From Eucalyptus grandis (taxonomy: Eukaryota > Streptophyta > Magnoliopsida > Myrtales > Myrtaceae), in assembly GCF_016545825.1 (NCBI RefSeq), contig NC_052617.1, forward strand, positions 55,756,472 to 55,820,471: a stretch of 64,000 nucleotides of DNA, given 5' to 3'. A program made the translations under genes and the position numbers. This document shows positions 46,162-58,644 of this stretch, in pieces. The notes beneath the pieces are model-generated. The model had not been told where the DNA came from. It was given only the letters and a program-made list of their open reading frames with translations, and made no database searches. How positions within the stretch are numbered: the first letter of the stretch is position 1; every line of letters begins with the position of its first letter.

Positions 46162-49100
46162 TTATAACTGCGGAAGCTTACATTCAGACGCTAAGGCGTC
46201 GGCATTTACAAGGTCTAGCAACAGGTAAGGTGGATCTATGTTCCAATCTTGGGCCGAAAAATTGGAAAGCTGGGCCTTAGCAGCCCAGTCAGCCACAGCA
46301 TTTGTTTCTCGCTTACAAAACCGAACAACTAGGTTAGGGAAAAAAGAAAGGGAATCGGTTGCCTCCGCGAGCAAAACGCGAGTCTCCCATGGCGGCGGTC
46401 CCTCACCCGTGACAGCAGCAATAACAGTACTACAGTCTGATTCAAGAATGATTGGAGCCTGATGAAGCCCTTGGCGTAACAGATGCCGAAGCGCAAAGAT
46501 GAGAGCCTGGAATTCCGCAATCAAAGCTGATGCAACTGGAAATCGTGCGGTATAAACGTCGGTAAGTCTACCCTACTGATCTCTGCAAATCGAAGCCATC
46601 GATCCATGTGTACTTCCTGGCTGAAAGGAGGCATCAATATTGCATTTTAAAGTTCCTGGTTCCGGTGGATGCCAGATCTGATTCTGTTGCTATTGTCCTG
46701 TAGATCGTGTCGAAGAGAAAGAGGGGGAAACCTGATAAAGTTGAGTATGTAATAGTGCAGTCTCCACTGCTAAAGAGGGATCCAGAGGATGGCCACGGAA
46801 GATAAAACCGTTCTCATTTACCAGATTTGCCAAAGAAGATTGGCGATGAGCTCCAGAGTAGGTAAGTTATTCGGTGATTGAGCCATTTCTGTCAACCAAA
46901 CTTCTAATCGAGTAACCGAACTAGTCTGGATATCTATGTTGATCTGCGGATGAGCCCAGATACTTGTAGTCCATGAACAAAATAGAAATAAATGCTTTAA
47001 TGTTTCTGGAAATCGCTGTTTACATAGTTGGCAGAAAGGTTCAGAGATGATATGTTTCTTGAATAAATTGTCTTTTGAAGCAATGGCATTTTGGCATACT
47101 GACCATAGGAATATTCGTATTTTTGGAGCCGTACACATGGTCCATATTTTTTTCCATAGAATCCTAGGATGCTGATATGATGTTGATGCTCTACTACTGT
47201 TGGGATTTCTGTTCATAGTAGTCAGAGCATGGTAATTGCTCTTCACTGAATGATGGCCATCCTTGTTGGCTGTCCAGACTAGTTGATCTTCAGCAAAATT
47301 TGGTCTAACTGGAATGCTTAGAACCTCTACTACAATCTGGTCATCTAAAAAACTACTGATCAAAGAGGTACTCCAACTATTGTGGATGGGATCAATGAGA
47401 TCAGCCACCAGTTTGGGTTCCTCTCTAGCCGTAGGTCCACCAATGACTCCTCTTGGTAACCAGCAATCCTCTCTAATTCGAATATTCCTTCCATTACCCA
47501 CTAACCATCTAACATGAGGAACAATAGCATCCCGACCAACTAGAACACTCTGCCACCCCCAGGATGGTCGATTTCCTCGGTTCGCCAATCGGAAATATGT
47601 AGAATGATAGTGAAGACCCTTAAAAATCTGACTCCATAAAGCTTGAGGCTGTTGTAGTAATCGCCACGCTTGCTTACCAAGCATGGCTCTGTTGAATTCA
47701 ATTATATCACGAAATCCTAGACCGCCATCGTTCTTACTCCTCTTTAAAATTTCTCAATTCTTCCAATGTATCCCTGCTTTATTCTAATCATTTTTCCACC
47801 AGAAACGAGTAATGCACTTTTCTATTGTTTTACAAAGAGACAAAGGAAGTTTGAAAATCGACATAGCATAGTGAGGAAGTGCTTGGATGACAGATTTAAT
47901 GAGAATTTCCTTGCCCCCTTTCGAAATAAACTTTTCTTTCCATCCTTCCAACTTTACTTCTACTCTACCCAAAAGCCAAGAGAACATTTCCTTTTTAGAG
48001 CAGCCCCAATCAGACGGTATACCCAAATATTTTCCACAGTTTTATAACACCGAAACTCTAAATTCAGACGACAGATTTTCCTATAAGCCAAAAGGACAAT
48101 TCTTGCCGAAAATAAGTCCTAATTTATTACGGTTCAAAGCCTGTCCCGTGGCCATACAATACTGATTTAGAATATTTGCCAAATTCTGGCATTCAGGATA
48201 TTTGCATCAAGGAAAAAGATGGCATCATCCGCAAAAAATAAATGGGACAGTGTAGGACACCATCTATTTAACTTAATGCCCTTTAAATTATCCATGTCGA
48301 CTGTTTGAGTAATCAGAGTAGATAAAACATTTGCTAATAGAATAAAGATGTATGGAGAAAGAGGGTCACCTTGTCTGAGGCCACAGGTTGGATGGAAAAA
48401 AGGAAGTAGCTCACCATTAAAGCGGACACTACAAGATGTGGTAGTGATGCATTGGAGTATCGAGTGCACTCATCTTGGATGGAAACCCAGTCTGAGAAGA
48501 TAGTCATTTAGGAAATCCCATTCCACTTTATCATAGGCCTTTTTCATATTTGTCTTGAGGATTGCATAAAATTTTCCCGTTCGCCTTCGGGTCTTAAACG
48601 GATGAATAACTTCCTGAACAACTAGAATATTGTCTTGAATCTGTCGTCCATTCACAAAAGCCGACTGTTCCATGGAAATCAGATTAGGTAACCAAGGTTT
48701 GAGACGATTAGCAAGTACCTTCGAAATAACCTTATAAGCAAAGTTTCAGAGGCTAATCGGTCTGTATTGATCTAGTTTCTCTGGATGAGGCGTCTTAGGG
48801 ATCGGAGCGATGATTGTCTGATTCAGATTCGTAGGCATCCCGCCTGATCGAAAAAAAATTTGTACAAGAAGATGAAGATCTGCCTTTATTACCTCCCAAT
48901 GAGTTTGATAAAACAAACCATTGAAACCTTCAAGGCCAGGAGCCTTAGTAGAGCCCAACTGAAAGGTAGCTTGTTGGACCTCCTCTAATGATATCAATTC
49001 CAGCAGCTTGTCATTCATTTCCATAGTGACAACCTGCAAGCATTGATCTAGGATAGGTCCATAATCTCGGTAGCCCACCGTTGTATATAAAGCAGCAAAA

Positions 49101-50229
49101 AAGGTGGACACCATAGCTTTTAAAACCTCAGGGTCACGAATCCATCGCCGATTGTCATCCTGCAACATGATAATACGATTTTTTTTGTCTTATTTGGAGA
49201 GTAGCAGCATGAAAAAACTCCGTATTCTTATCACCCCATCGCAACCATTGAATCCTCGAACGCATAGCCCAATATTGCTCCTCTTGTTGCCAAGTTCGCC
49301 TTAGTTCCTCTTTGATATGGGTTACTTCGAAGCCATTAATGGAACATTGCTGCTGGTTTGTGATAGCCTGAAGTTGTTGCTATAAAGCTGTAACTTTAAG
49401 ATCGGCCCTAGGAAATTTTGATCGACTCCACTTGGTTAATGCGAAAGAGACTTTTTTCAAGTTTGGGACTAGATCACAACCTTGCACTTGCACTGAATTC
49501 CAGGCATCTGAGATAACTTGTTGGCATTCTTCATCGTCATTCCAATAAGATTCAAAAATAAAATTCTTCCTTGGTCTTCTATATGATGCCGAAGTATTGA
49601 TAATCAAGGGGCTATGGTCGGAACCCACCGCAGGCAAAGCAAAAACCTCTGCATTAGGGAATAATAGTCGCCAATCAAGAGTGCACATTGCCCTGTCCTT
49701 TACTTTCTAACTCCATGAGAGCACAATCATTGAGAACCTACCGAAAGGAGAGCACGCGGAGATGATGAGGCTGCCTTTTCCCAACTTTTTCTCACGGATA
49801 AAGGATTTCGTTAAAATCACCAACACAAATCTAGGGTAGTACATTAACCGAATTGATCTTGCGCAGCTCATTCCACAAGAGTTGTCGAAATTGAAAATCA
49901 TATGGAGCATGAACACAAGTTAGTCTAATAGTACAGTCTTCATGTACTTCCCTATAAGTCATATCAATATAATCCTTTGATGAACATAGCACTTCTATGG
50001 ATACCTGATCATTCCAAAAGATTGCCAGACCTCCTGCCAGACCAACAGGGTTGATAACATGAGCATTATTAAAGTGTAAACGTCGCTGAATACTGGTAAG
50101 CTTCACTGCAATATTCTTCGTCTCCATTAAGAATACTAGATTGGGCTTTTCCTTGGCCGTCATAGCCTTAAGTGCGTGAACTGTCAAGGGATTGCCCAAA
50201 CCCTGGCAATTCCAACATATAAGTTTCAT
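46162..50229 (-). pseudogene. LINE 2 ORF2: endonuclease, reverse transcriptase, zf-RVT, RNase H; broken
   Basis: The ATG at 50229 starts MKLICWNCQGLGNPLTVHAL. Endonuclease pieces are 49831-50229 and 49380-49688, with SDHSPLI near the end. Reverse transcriptase pieces follow at 48746-49168, 48470-48673 and 48167-48469, with AYDKVEWDFL, GLRQGDPLSPYIF and FADDAIFFL. A long open piece at 46818-47684 covers connection and zf-RVT (CQLC...HLFLFC). RNase H at 46162-46524 keeps ESDC and VADWAAKA, so its acidic residues look intact. Frameshifts separate the pieces. Confidence 0.87.
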
Positions 50230-51869
50230 TTGTGAGATGGTGGCTGTTGAGGGCCAGCCACCAGAGCCCAAGGTCGAGCTTCCCTGCCGTCAAGAACAAG
50301 TGTTTCTAGTAGACTTGCTTCATCCAGGTCATGCAAGACTAAACCCTTTGTGTCAGATGGCATGTATAGTCGTTGTTTTTTTGCTATACCCACCTTAGGT
50401 GTCAGTCGTGAACTCTTCATTTTCTTATACTGTTGAAATTCCATAAGAGGGGGCTGAGCACTCTTCATTTTGACCAATGCAGGAATTAGCGTTGTATGAA
50501 TAGAACTCCCTTGAAGATGCTGCTGGTCAAATTCTGTTGGTTGCGGAAGTATTGGCAAAACTAGTGTAGCTGTTGTTGCTGCTTCATTAGAAGTCGGAGG
50601 TGGTAAAGGAGGCAGATTCTGAAGTTGTGAAGGAGGTGTCTCAAGTATAGTATCTTCGGACTGAGCTACTGTAGGTTGAGGTGTGTAAAAAGTTTGCCAA
50701 AAAGGACTAGGTTCCTTAACTTCAGCTTTAAGCCACTGACCATACACCATACTATCCCTTCCATCAAAGTTAGCCTCATCATAGGAAATCGCCTTGCCGT
50801 ACATTGCATAATGACCCAGCCTTCCACAAGAGTAACAGAAATGCGAGAGGCGCTCATAGCGAAAGTCAAGCCAGAGTAGCTTCCCATCAAGTCGGATCAA
50901 CTTACCCGCCTTTAAAGGGTCCTGTAATTGTAACTCAACTTTTGCTCTTGCAATCCTAGAAGAGGTGCCTTCTTTAGTGTCGACTCGGACCTCTATAACC
51001 TGACCAAAATCTTGCATGGCCTTTTTTATCATCTGCTCAGTTGTCCATTCCAATGGTAGTCCGAAAATTTATACCCAAAAAGCACATGTTGAGAAATCAT
51101 AACAATGTAAGGGTGTATTGGGCTGCCATGGCTTGAGAATAAAGAGATGGCCCGAAAAAAGCCAAGGACCTCCATCTAATACCCGTTGTTTATCGGCAGC
51201 GGAATGAAATTGTATTACATATTGTTGGAATTCAAGTTGGCGAAAGACGACTTACCGGATTCCGATGCGCAAATAGCAAATAGCCCCGGAACAAACGTTG
51301 AATTGCTGATGAAACACGAACAACACTTTCTCACGTTAGTCTGGATGCAATCACAAGGAAAACACCCAATTTCCACGGCGTAAATGTCGATTGTTCTTGC
51401 AAAAGTGAAAATGGAATGCCTTCTTCTCCTTTGATGTAAATGGAGAGAAATCTTGTGCGTATGTTTGCCAACCTTTTCAACGGTTGTGTTCAGGAGGCTT
51501 TTATATGTCTCCCTTCGTACCCCTCCATTTGTGTCTTTCCATCGTAACGCATCAAGACGAAACGATGCGTTCCAATCGCACTCCATCATGGACGTACCAG
51601 CTAAAGTACAACACAAATAGACCGACTTCACGTTGGGAGAATTCAACTCTGTCTATCCTCCAAGCTTTTTTTAATGTACTCTGGAATGCTGGGAAATTTA
51701 TGGATGGATTAGATAGAAGCCTTCAAACCAAAGTTAATCTACATTCTGCCAATTTTTCAGGTGGGGGTTCTTCCTCCCAGACATCAATGTTCTTCTCAGT
51801 TGAAAGCCTACCCAATCTAGAACACAGAGTAGCCAGGCGCATGGAGTCGCTATACTCTTCCGATTCCAT
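50226..51869 (-). pseudogene. LINE 2 ORF1 (DUF4283 plus zinc knuckle), split by a solo LTR
   Basis: The ATG at 51869 begins MESEEYSDSM, followed by LCSRLGRLS and WEEEPPPEKL. A stop lies near 51720. The solo LTR at 51223-51613 interrupts the DUF4283 region. The open piece 50226-51053 continues with a knuckle (CYSCGRLGHYAMYG) whose last Cys is replaced by Gly, then a Pro/Gln-rich tail ending PPSHK and TGA at 50228-50226. The stop overlaps the ORF2 ATG as ATGA. Confidence 0.82.
51223..51613 (-). mobile_element. Solo LTR (391 bp) nested in LINE 2 ORF1
   Basis: On the minus strand it begins TGTTGTACTTTAGC and ends GGAATTCCAACA. It is flanked by CATAT (51218-51222) and CAAAT (51614-51618), a 5 bp target duplication with one mismatch. 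LINE 2 coding homology resumes on both sides (SQREVGLFV on one, SAADKQRVL on the other). A TATA-like ATATAAAAGCC is present near 51494-51504 in the same orientation. A 143-codon frame across it is an artefact of the LTR. Confidence 0.82.
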
Positions 51870-52406
51870 CCCATAGAGAGGAAATAAAAACAAGACCTAT
51901 GGGCTAGCTAGCTTGAAGCTTAATAAAAAGCGAGAAGGGGCCCTCGATAGAAGACATCCAATTTTGCAGAAGATACAGAACAACACATGCAGCGGTAAAT
52001 TCAGAGAATCCATTCCGAAAGTTAGGGGTAAACAGGGGAGCTGAAACATACAGAGAATAAACCCGGCGAAAGAGAAGACCGAAAAAAAACCAGTCGGGCT
52101 CCAATCAGGATTCAGGGCCAACCAGCAATTCCAAAGTTGACGAACAAAATCGAAGATGCAGAAGCATTGGAGCCATTGTGGGAATGCTTGGCCCACCGTC
52201 GGTTACGAAGATGAGGACGATGGCACAAAAGTGGGTTTCGGTGATGAAACAGAGAACTAGAAGAAGGAAACAGAAAATTAGAAGTACAGAAGGATGGTAG
52301 TGTTGTAAATTAGGGTTAGGGTTCGATTAACCATGGCTATCAAAGGATAGAAAATTCTCTTCATAACGAGAGGAGAGGGACTCTTCATAACGAGAGGTTT
52401 TTCAGA

Positions 52407-52545
52407 AGATTTCCCATAATTCCCCTACAACATTTGTACATTATTAAGTCTCAAGACTATCCATCCCTCGCTGTATGATTTGATTCCGACTTCATCCTAA
52501 TTAACGTATTCATTGATATTTCATTTAATGAACGAACCCAAGCGA
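52407..52545 (-). repeat. Block X, right copy, part 2
   Basis: The reverse complement aligns with 19105-19245. Homology ends at about 52545, and the next 6.7 kb, up to the CML pseudogene promoter, has no counterpart on the left. Confidence 0.8.
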
Positions 52546-53720
52546 CCATTATATTTGAGCAATGTCAGAAATTTACTAAGTCAATTATTTATTTATATTA
52601 AGAAAGTTTTGTCAAATGTTTTGACCGGTTCAAAGGTATTATCAACTTATGTTCGGAAGCTTTTGCTAAACATTTTAGCAATGTTCAAAATATTGTTCGA
52701 ATTTATCGATATTTAGAACGGATGATTTTTTTTATTTATGTACAGAATCCTTTGATTCCCTAGTATTTCAACCAAAAAAGGCTATTTTGGAAAGTTTTTC
52801 TTTTGGTTCTCTTCCATTGGTGAGTGAGGCTTTGAACTTTTTATCTCTTGCTTTTCTTCCATGGGCAAGTCTCACTTTGAACTTTGCATTTCTGGCTTTC
52901 TTCCGTCGGCAATTTGAGACATAGGATTTAGCTTTGTTGATGTCATGCCTATTTTATCTATATTAACCTCTACTTCATTAATGCAAGGGGTGACTCATAC
53001 ACTTGAACAAAGGAGATGAATCCCTTGTAAATATCTCCTCTTAGCTTATGAGGATGCACCACATGCCTAAGCTATTCAATTAAGGGCCACATGAACTCTT
53101 TTAATTGGAATAATAAGCGTCTTTACTCGTAAACCTCATGATTTCACCCTATGAGCATTGTATGCACTAATTATGGTTAACCCATCTCCTTTTTCATTCT
53201 TTGTATTGCGCGTGTATAAATTGGAGAGAGAATCCCTCTACTTCCCTTTCAACTTTAGCTTTCAATTTCAAGAGTAAAAGTAAGAAATCCCATGTTCGTA
53301 TTTCATTGAAGTCAAGTCTAGAGATCATTTTTGGGTTTGAACGAGGTAAACTCATTAATTTCCTCATGGGTTTGTCATTTTCAAGACAAAATCATTGATT
53401 TCAGTTTTGTTTTACCTTGAAGGAAATTAATGTTTTGATTTTACGCAAACTATTTTCAAGGTGAGTGAAGACTCTAGGCGCTAAGCTAGGTTGTTCCAAT
53501 GAGTACTTGACATGGTTGCTTGATGGATGTTTACTTTAAGTGAGTTTTAGGAACATTGTGAATAAGTTTGATGATAGCATGCTGGGTTCCTCACTTGTGT
53601 GCATTTTGGTAATGGTATATTGAGTTTTGCATTGATGATCTTAATTATTTTACTATGAAGCATGAGTTAATTCTTTGGTGATTTGTGGTGTTTTGGTGAA
53701 GAGAGTGTTTTGGTGATTTT

Positions 53721-53816
<96 letters not shown>

Positions 53817-54944
53817 TATTATTATTATTATTATTATTATTAAAATTTCTTTGTTTTCTCATACTTTCTATTCTACGGATATATTTGTCCTTCATTTTCT
53901 TAGCTTTATTTTTAACAGATGCATATCCATTGTATGTGGAAAGTATGCTAATATTAAATATGTTCGTTTGATGATGATTATGTGAAATGATGCAATGCAC
54001 AAATTGATATTGTGGAATATGTTCAATTAGTAATGGTAAGTGAAATGATGCGGTACATTAAATGTTGATGTTCATCATTTTTATGTGCATTAATGCCACA
54101 TGATAACATTGAATATTGAAAACTCAAAGTGTCATCGTCCATGTGAGGCTCGTGATGTTGCCTCATGTGTCTAGATGCATCAAGGAGTGTTTCGGGATGC
54201 ATAAGAAGTCGAGATGTCCCGCGTTTAAAAATAAAAATGAGTATGGCGAGATGCCCCGTGGGTATGTTGTAGGATATCTCGGAGTTGAAATGCTCCGTGT
54301 GTCGAAATGTCCCCTAAATGTTGGGGAGATTGAGTAAATAAGATGATACATACTCATAAATATACAAATATGCACATTTATAAGGCATCAAATGATTCTG
54401 ATGCATCCAGAAGTTATATACCATGCATGTGCATTGAGTAGATAATACTATGCTTTGTGTGAGACACTTGCGAGGAAGGTAGGATTTGTGCTCATACATT
54501 GGTCATGTTGTTCTAAATGCTTATGATTGTTATGTCAGGGCTAGTGCAAAGGTGAACTCCTACTTTAGACTTGGAGATTTCATTACTGAGTTTCGGCTCA
54601 CCCTTTATTTTTTCAATGTGTAGGATGGTCCCCGTGAACATGATGGTGGAAGAGACGAGGTGATACCTAAAACCATCAATTCCTGAGTTAAATGGTGGCT
54701 CGCTTGTAGGATATTATGGGAGTAGTGACGTTAGTTGGCCTAACCTTTTCTAAGGTCTTTTGTACTTTGTGTGTTGTTTGAGATACTATTATGGATTGTA
54801 AATATGAAGTTAACATAATGAGATATATAAGTAATATTTTAAGTTGTGAAATGATCTTCGTGTATATTGTATGGAGATATATTTATTATGCTTCCGCTTG
54901 CTATCAATCAAAGGAAATATTTAATTAGTAATGACAACATGTCA
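52546..54944. other. Unassigned AT-rich stretch, possibly an old LTR-element remnant
   Basis: No protein domain is seen. A TATA-like tgtataaatt at about 53211 and a ttcggctcaccctttatttt phrase near 54592 recall Ty3/Gypsy LTRs, but I could not find matching ends or target duplications. Short frames such as 54116-54337 are unsupported. Confidence 0.35.
53719..53842. repeat. (AAT)n microsatellite turning into (ATT)n
   Basis: About 95 bp of aat units change into about 25 bp of att units, giving a partly self-complementary array that could form a hairpin. Predicted poly-Ile and poly-Tyr frames come from it. Confidence 0.97.
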
Positions 54945-55112
54945 CACGACATTCTTGAGGCACCATAAGGCAAGGTTAGTTCACTTGGCCATGGCCAATG
55001 GCTGACCATTGCCTAAAGGAAAAAGGAAGGGGGAGAGAAAGAGAGAGAGAGAATGACATGTGTCACACATGACATTCTTGAGGCGCCATAAGGCAAGGCC
55101 AGCTCACTTGGC
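54945..55112. repeat. Direct repeat, two units about 105 bp apart
   Basis: The phrase gacattcttgaggc(a/g)ccataaggcaagg continues to cacttggccatgg. It occurs at about 54949-54992 and 55069-55112, separated by a purine-rich (GA) stretch. Confidence 0.75.
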
Positions 55113-55179
55113 CATGGAGAGAGAGAGATTGAAAAATTATTAAAATATTATTAAACATTTTCCATGCCAACGCCAGCGG

Positions 55180-55440
55180 TACCATATAAGCCAGCTAGTG
55201 TCCACATCAACAAAATCTGACCAAAACTAGTCAGAATGACTGAATTGGTATCAAATCAAAATGTTTATGACTAAATTGAAGCTAATTTAAAAGGCTTGAG
55301 ACTAAAGTAGCACTATTAAAAGTTTTATGACTGAATTGACACCTAGTCAAAAGTCTTAGGGCTAAAGTGGCACTATTAAAAGACTTATGATTAATTAGCA
55401 TCAATGTAATAGGTTTAGGACTTTCCTGACACTTTTTCCC
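55180..55440. mobile_element. Mutator-like MITE fragment (one end)
   Basis: Four diverged units of about 30 bp of the type atgactgaattgacaccta end in aataggtttaggactttc, the terminus seen at 59060-59090. The opposite end was not found. Confidence 0.45.
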
Positions 55441-56937
55441 TTTATCAGCTCTTGAATGTGATTGAGTCCGCAATGCGATCAAAACTTTTCTATGACTCAC
55501 ATTTAGTTAATACATATATTGGATACTGACATGATTCGGTATTATTGACTAGTCTGAGCTGCAATCCTAAGGTTTTCGATGGGTAATGAAGACGATGATA
55601 TAGAGAGAGGTAAACCTGTTCTATGATGAGGAAGATTTCCTATGTGAGGAGTGGGAAAATGAGTAATGGCTTTGTCAATGGCCATGATAGCGATGTGAGG
55701 AGGGAGTCCAGTCGGTAGCGAGTGTGTTCGGAAAGTAAATGGGAGGAAGGAGTATAGATTTGTCCTATACTCGTGTCTCTTTCGACACGTCAAGGTTGTT
55801 GCAAGTTTGATTGTTTCTTATCTCAAATTTATGGTATGTTCTGGACATGGAATATCTCAACTTAATTTGTCAATAGTTGCACTTGAACTGCTTTCTTCTT
55901 AGCAAGTAAAAATGATGCACATACTGTGATGGTATCAAAACTTGTTTGATGTAGAGTGTTGGAACCTGGATTGTACTTTATAGAAAAAATCTATATTTTG
56001 AATATCCATTGCATTTGCTAATTTGTTTATACCTGTCAAAGGGGGTCATAAATTCATATTATGGATCATACATGGATCACTTCAATTTGAAGAGCCTACT
56101 TAAATGGGTTTAAAAATTTAAAACATAAAATAAATGGGTCTAAATAAGTTGAGTTTAGAACCCATTCCCAACCCAAGACATAGACACTCTCTCCCTCTTC
56201 CTCTTTAGCCTTATAAATATATTTTTTAAAATATTGAAACTATAATTATTATTTTTTTTTTTTTGTTTTCTTTCTTTGTTTTTTCTTTCTTCTACCTTCT
56301 TCCATCTTCCGTGGCCAATGGCTAGCGATGACGACACAACCGGCCAGGGGAAAGACGAGCTCACTAAAGGTTGGTGAAGCTTGAAGTTGCTGATTGGGCC
56401 GAGCCAACACCCAGCTAAAGATGAAGAAAAAAATTAGAAATTCAATTTAAAAATAAAAATAAAAATATTAATAGGAGTACACGAAAAAAAAAATCAAATC
56501 AAATTTTCCATACCAAACGGCAGAAAATATTTTTTAATTTTTTCATTTCAAGCAATCACTTGAAAATATTGTTATTTTCTTGAAAAAAATTCAAGAAACC
56601 AACAAAGCCTCAATTTTTAAAACAATTATAAAATTGTCCATTAAATTTGTATTGCACGAAAGTATTTTAGCAATACCATTTAAAAAAAAAAATCATAAGA
56701 GACAATATTTCCTAGATTTGGTTAAATCGGTCGAGTCGGGTATAGGTCAAGAAATTTGTATTATGATAAATGGGTCAATTTAGGTCGAATCATTTATGAC
56801 CCAACTTACCTGTTTAACATGTCTAATTTTGATGAATGATCATTGCATGGCATTGTTCTCCAATGGGTCATCTATTAGGTAATATGAGTGGGTTATGGAA
56901 GCTCATCTTTAGTTCTGCATAGGGATGGAATGATTTT
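55441..56937. other. Non-coding AT-rich stretch
   Basis: Only short low-complexity frames are present (for example 55542-55793 minus and 56155-56364 minus). I see no repeat boundary, gene or RNA. Confidence 0.4.
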
Positions 56938-58368
56938 GGAAGAAATTACCATAAAAGTCATAAGACTATTGTAATTATACAAATTTAGTCATAAATATTT
57001 TAATTTAGCCAATTTTAGTCTTAAATATTTTGTTAATTTGTCAATTCAGTCTATCCAATCAATTTTAGCCGAAATTCTCTAACATAGATGTTGGTAATTT
57101 TATGTGGTGCCGCCTACATTGGGTGAGGTCAAGCCTCATCGACCATGGGCTAGGACAAGAGATTCATGAGATTCCAGGTGAGGCTAAGTTCTTCTTTGTT
57201 GAAATTGAAGCAATTGGTGCTCAGATTGTTGCCGATTTTGGGGTGGGGGAGTAATCTTCACAACAAGAGGGTCGTTGCATGCCGAGTCGAAGTTGTGCCC
57301 AGGTGAGGGCTGCTCTAGGGTTTCGTATCAATTCGTATGGTGCGAGTGGACTCAAATTTGCCCTTTTCGCATTTAACTCATTATTTTGGTACCTGAGTTA
57401 CTTTTTCACATTGGTGTCTGTTTGGCAACGGTTGGGCATTGACGAGCCTCCCCCGCCTAGCCTTGGCAAGACCAACCTTGCCTAGTGACGGTGAAGTCGT
57501 CAACCATAATGAAAAGGCAGAATAAATAAATAATATAATATAAAAATATAAAAATTCTCCATGTTAGTAATTTTCAATCAAAATTAAGTTGATAAAGTGC
57601 ACTAAGGGCGAGTTTGGTTCAACTTTACAAATGAGCTTTGGGTGCAATGCAAATGTTGAAAGCCAAAACCCATTGGGAAAATGGAAATTGTGTTTGGTAA
57701 AAACTCTTTGCAAAGGGAATTTGATTCAAATAGTGATTAGCAAAAAAAAAAAAAAAAAAAAAAAAATCAAGGGCCTTTAGGTATATTTTTTTAACAACTT
57801 GGTTTATCAAAAGATGACCCAAACCCTTCGTCGGAGCTAGCAAAAGGCTAGTTGCCAATGAGCCAGATTTGGTGCCATCGGCCGTCAACCGAGGTTCTCC
57901 GACCTCGGGCAAGGGTCACCGGAAGTCACAAGACCCAAGCAACGGTCACCCAAGTTCATGTGACCTCTAGCAAAGGTCGCCTGGGTCACGCAACCCTCGC
58001 CATCCCTTCACCAATCACTCACGTGAAGAAGATGAATAGTTACAAAGAGAGGCAAATTTTGGAAACTAAAGAATTAGTGAGGATGGTTGTGGAATGAAAA
58101 AATATTTTATCCTACTTTTAGTGTTCCATAAATGTTACTTCACCAGAGTGGGAGTAGCATTAGGCTTCCAGCATTTCCAATGCTAGCATTTTGTCAAAAC
58201 CTGTTTCAAAATGGCTACCAAACACTCCAGTATTTTTCAAGGGACTTTGAAAGCTGAAAGCCCATCAGGATAGCTGAACCAAATACACTTTAAATTAGCC
58301 AAATTAAAATGTTAAAGACTGAGTTGATACAATTCTAATAGGTTTATAACTTTCTTAGTAATTTTTCC
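56938..58368. mobile_element. Mutator-like MITE with 9 bp target duplication, carrying a nested MITE
   Basis: Long imperfect inverted ends begin GGAAGAAATTACC and, on the other strand, GGAAAAATTACTA. They stay alignable for about 70 bp with internal repeats of about 30 bp. Flanks are aatgatttt (56929-56937) and agtgatttt (58369-58377), matching at 8 of 9 bases. The length without the nested element is about 740 bp. Confidence 0.75.
57606..58290. mobile_element. PIF/Harbinger-like MITE, 685 bp, nested
   Basis: The ends GGGCGAGTTTGGTTCA and, inverted, AAGTGTATTTGGTTCA are flanked by TAA (57603-57605 and 58291-58293). It sits inside the right part of the Mutator-like MITE. It contains a poly-A run near 57740-57766 and no transposase. 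Confidence 0.75.
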
Positions 58369-58644
58369 AGTGATTTTGAGGAGAAATTCTTCAAGCTAAA
58401 TATGCTAATGGTGATGGTTAGTGTTTTAGGTTTGAAGATCTTGATATGATTTAAGTTACTACTGCATACGGAGAAAAGAATTTGGCATCAACAAGGAAAG
58501 GGGGTTTCTTAGTTTTAATAATCTCTCATATGATTATTGACCGCTTTGACTCTGGAGATCTTCTGAAAGCCATTCTTTAGGTTCAGTAGCATCCATTTTA
58601 GTGAAAGAAGTTTCTAAAGCTGAAAATCCTACCTTCTACGTCCT

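Larger units (their letters stand above)
46133..52406 (-). mobile_element. LINE 2: full-length L1-type retrotransposon with RNase H (about 6.3 kb)
   Basis: It is on the minus strand with a poly-A tail (poly-T at 46131-46140) and a perfect 15 bp target duplication agatttcccataatt (46117-46131 and 52407-52421). The empty site is preserved in block X near 19235-19245. ORF1, ORF2 and 5' untranslated region are all present, so it is full length, including a 391 bp solo LTR in ORF1. It is of the same family as LINE 1 and somewhat better preserved. Several frameshifts and stops remain. Confidence 0.92.

Noticed and set aside
51215..51646. 143-codon frame as a new gene
   Set aside because: It coincides with a solo LTR and ends within LINE 2 ORF1 sequence.
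53683..54000. Poly-Ile and poly-Asn/Tyr frames
   Set aside because: They are direct translations of the AAT/ATT microsatellite.
54116..54337. 73-codon Cys/Met-rich frame
   Set aside because: No family resemblance, no partner exon, and it overlaps an antisense frame of similar length.
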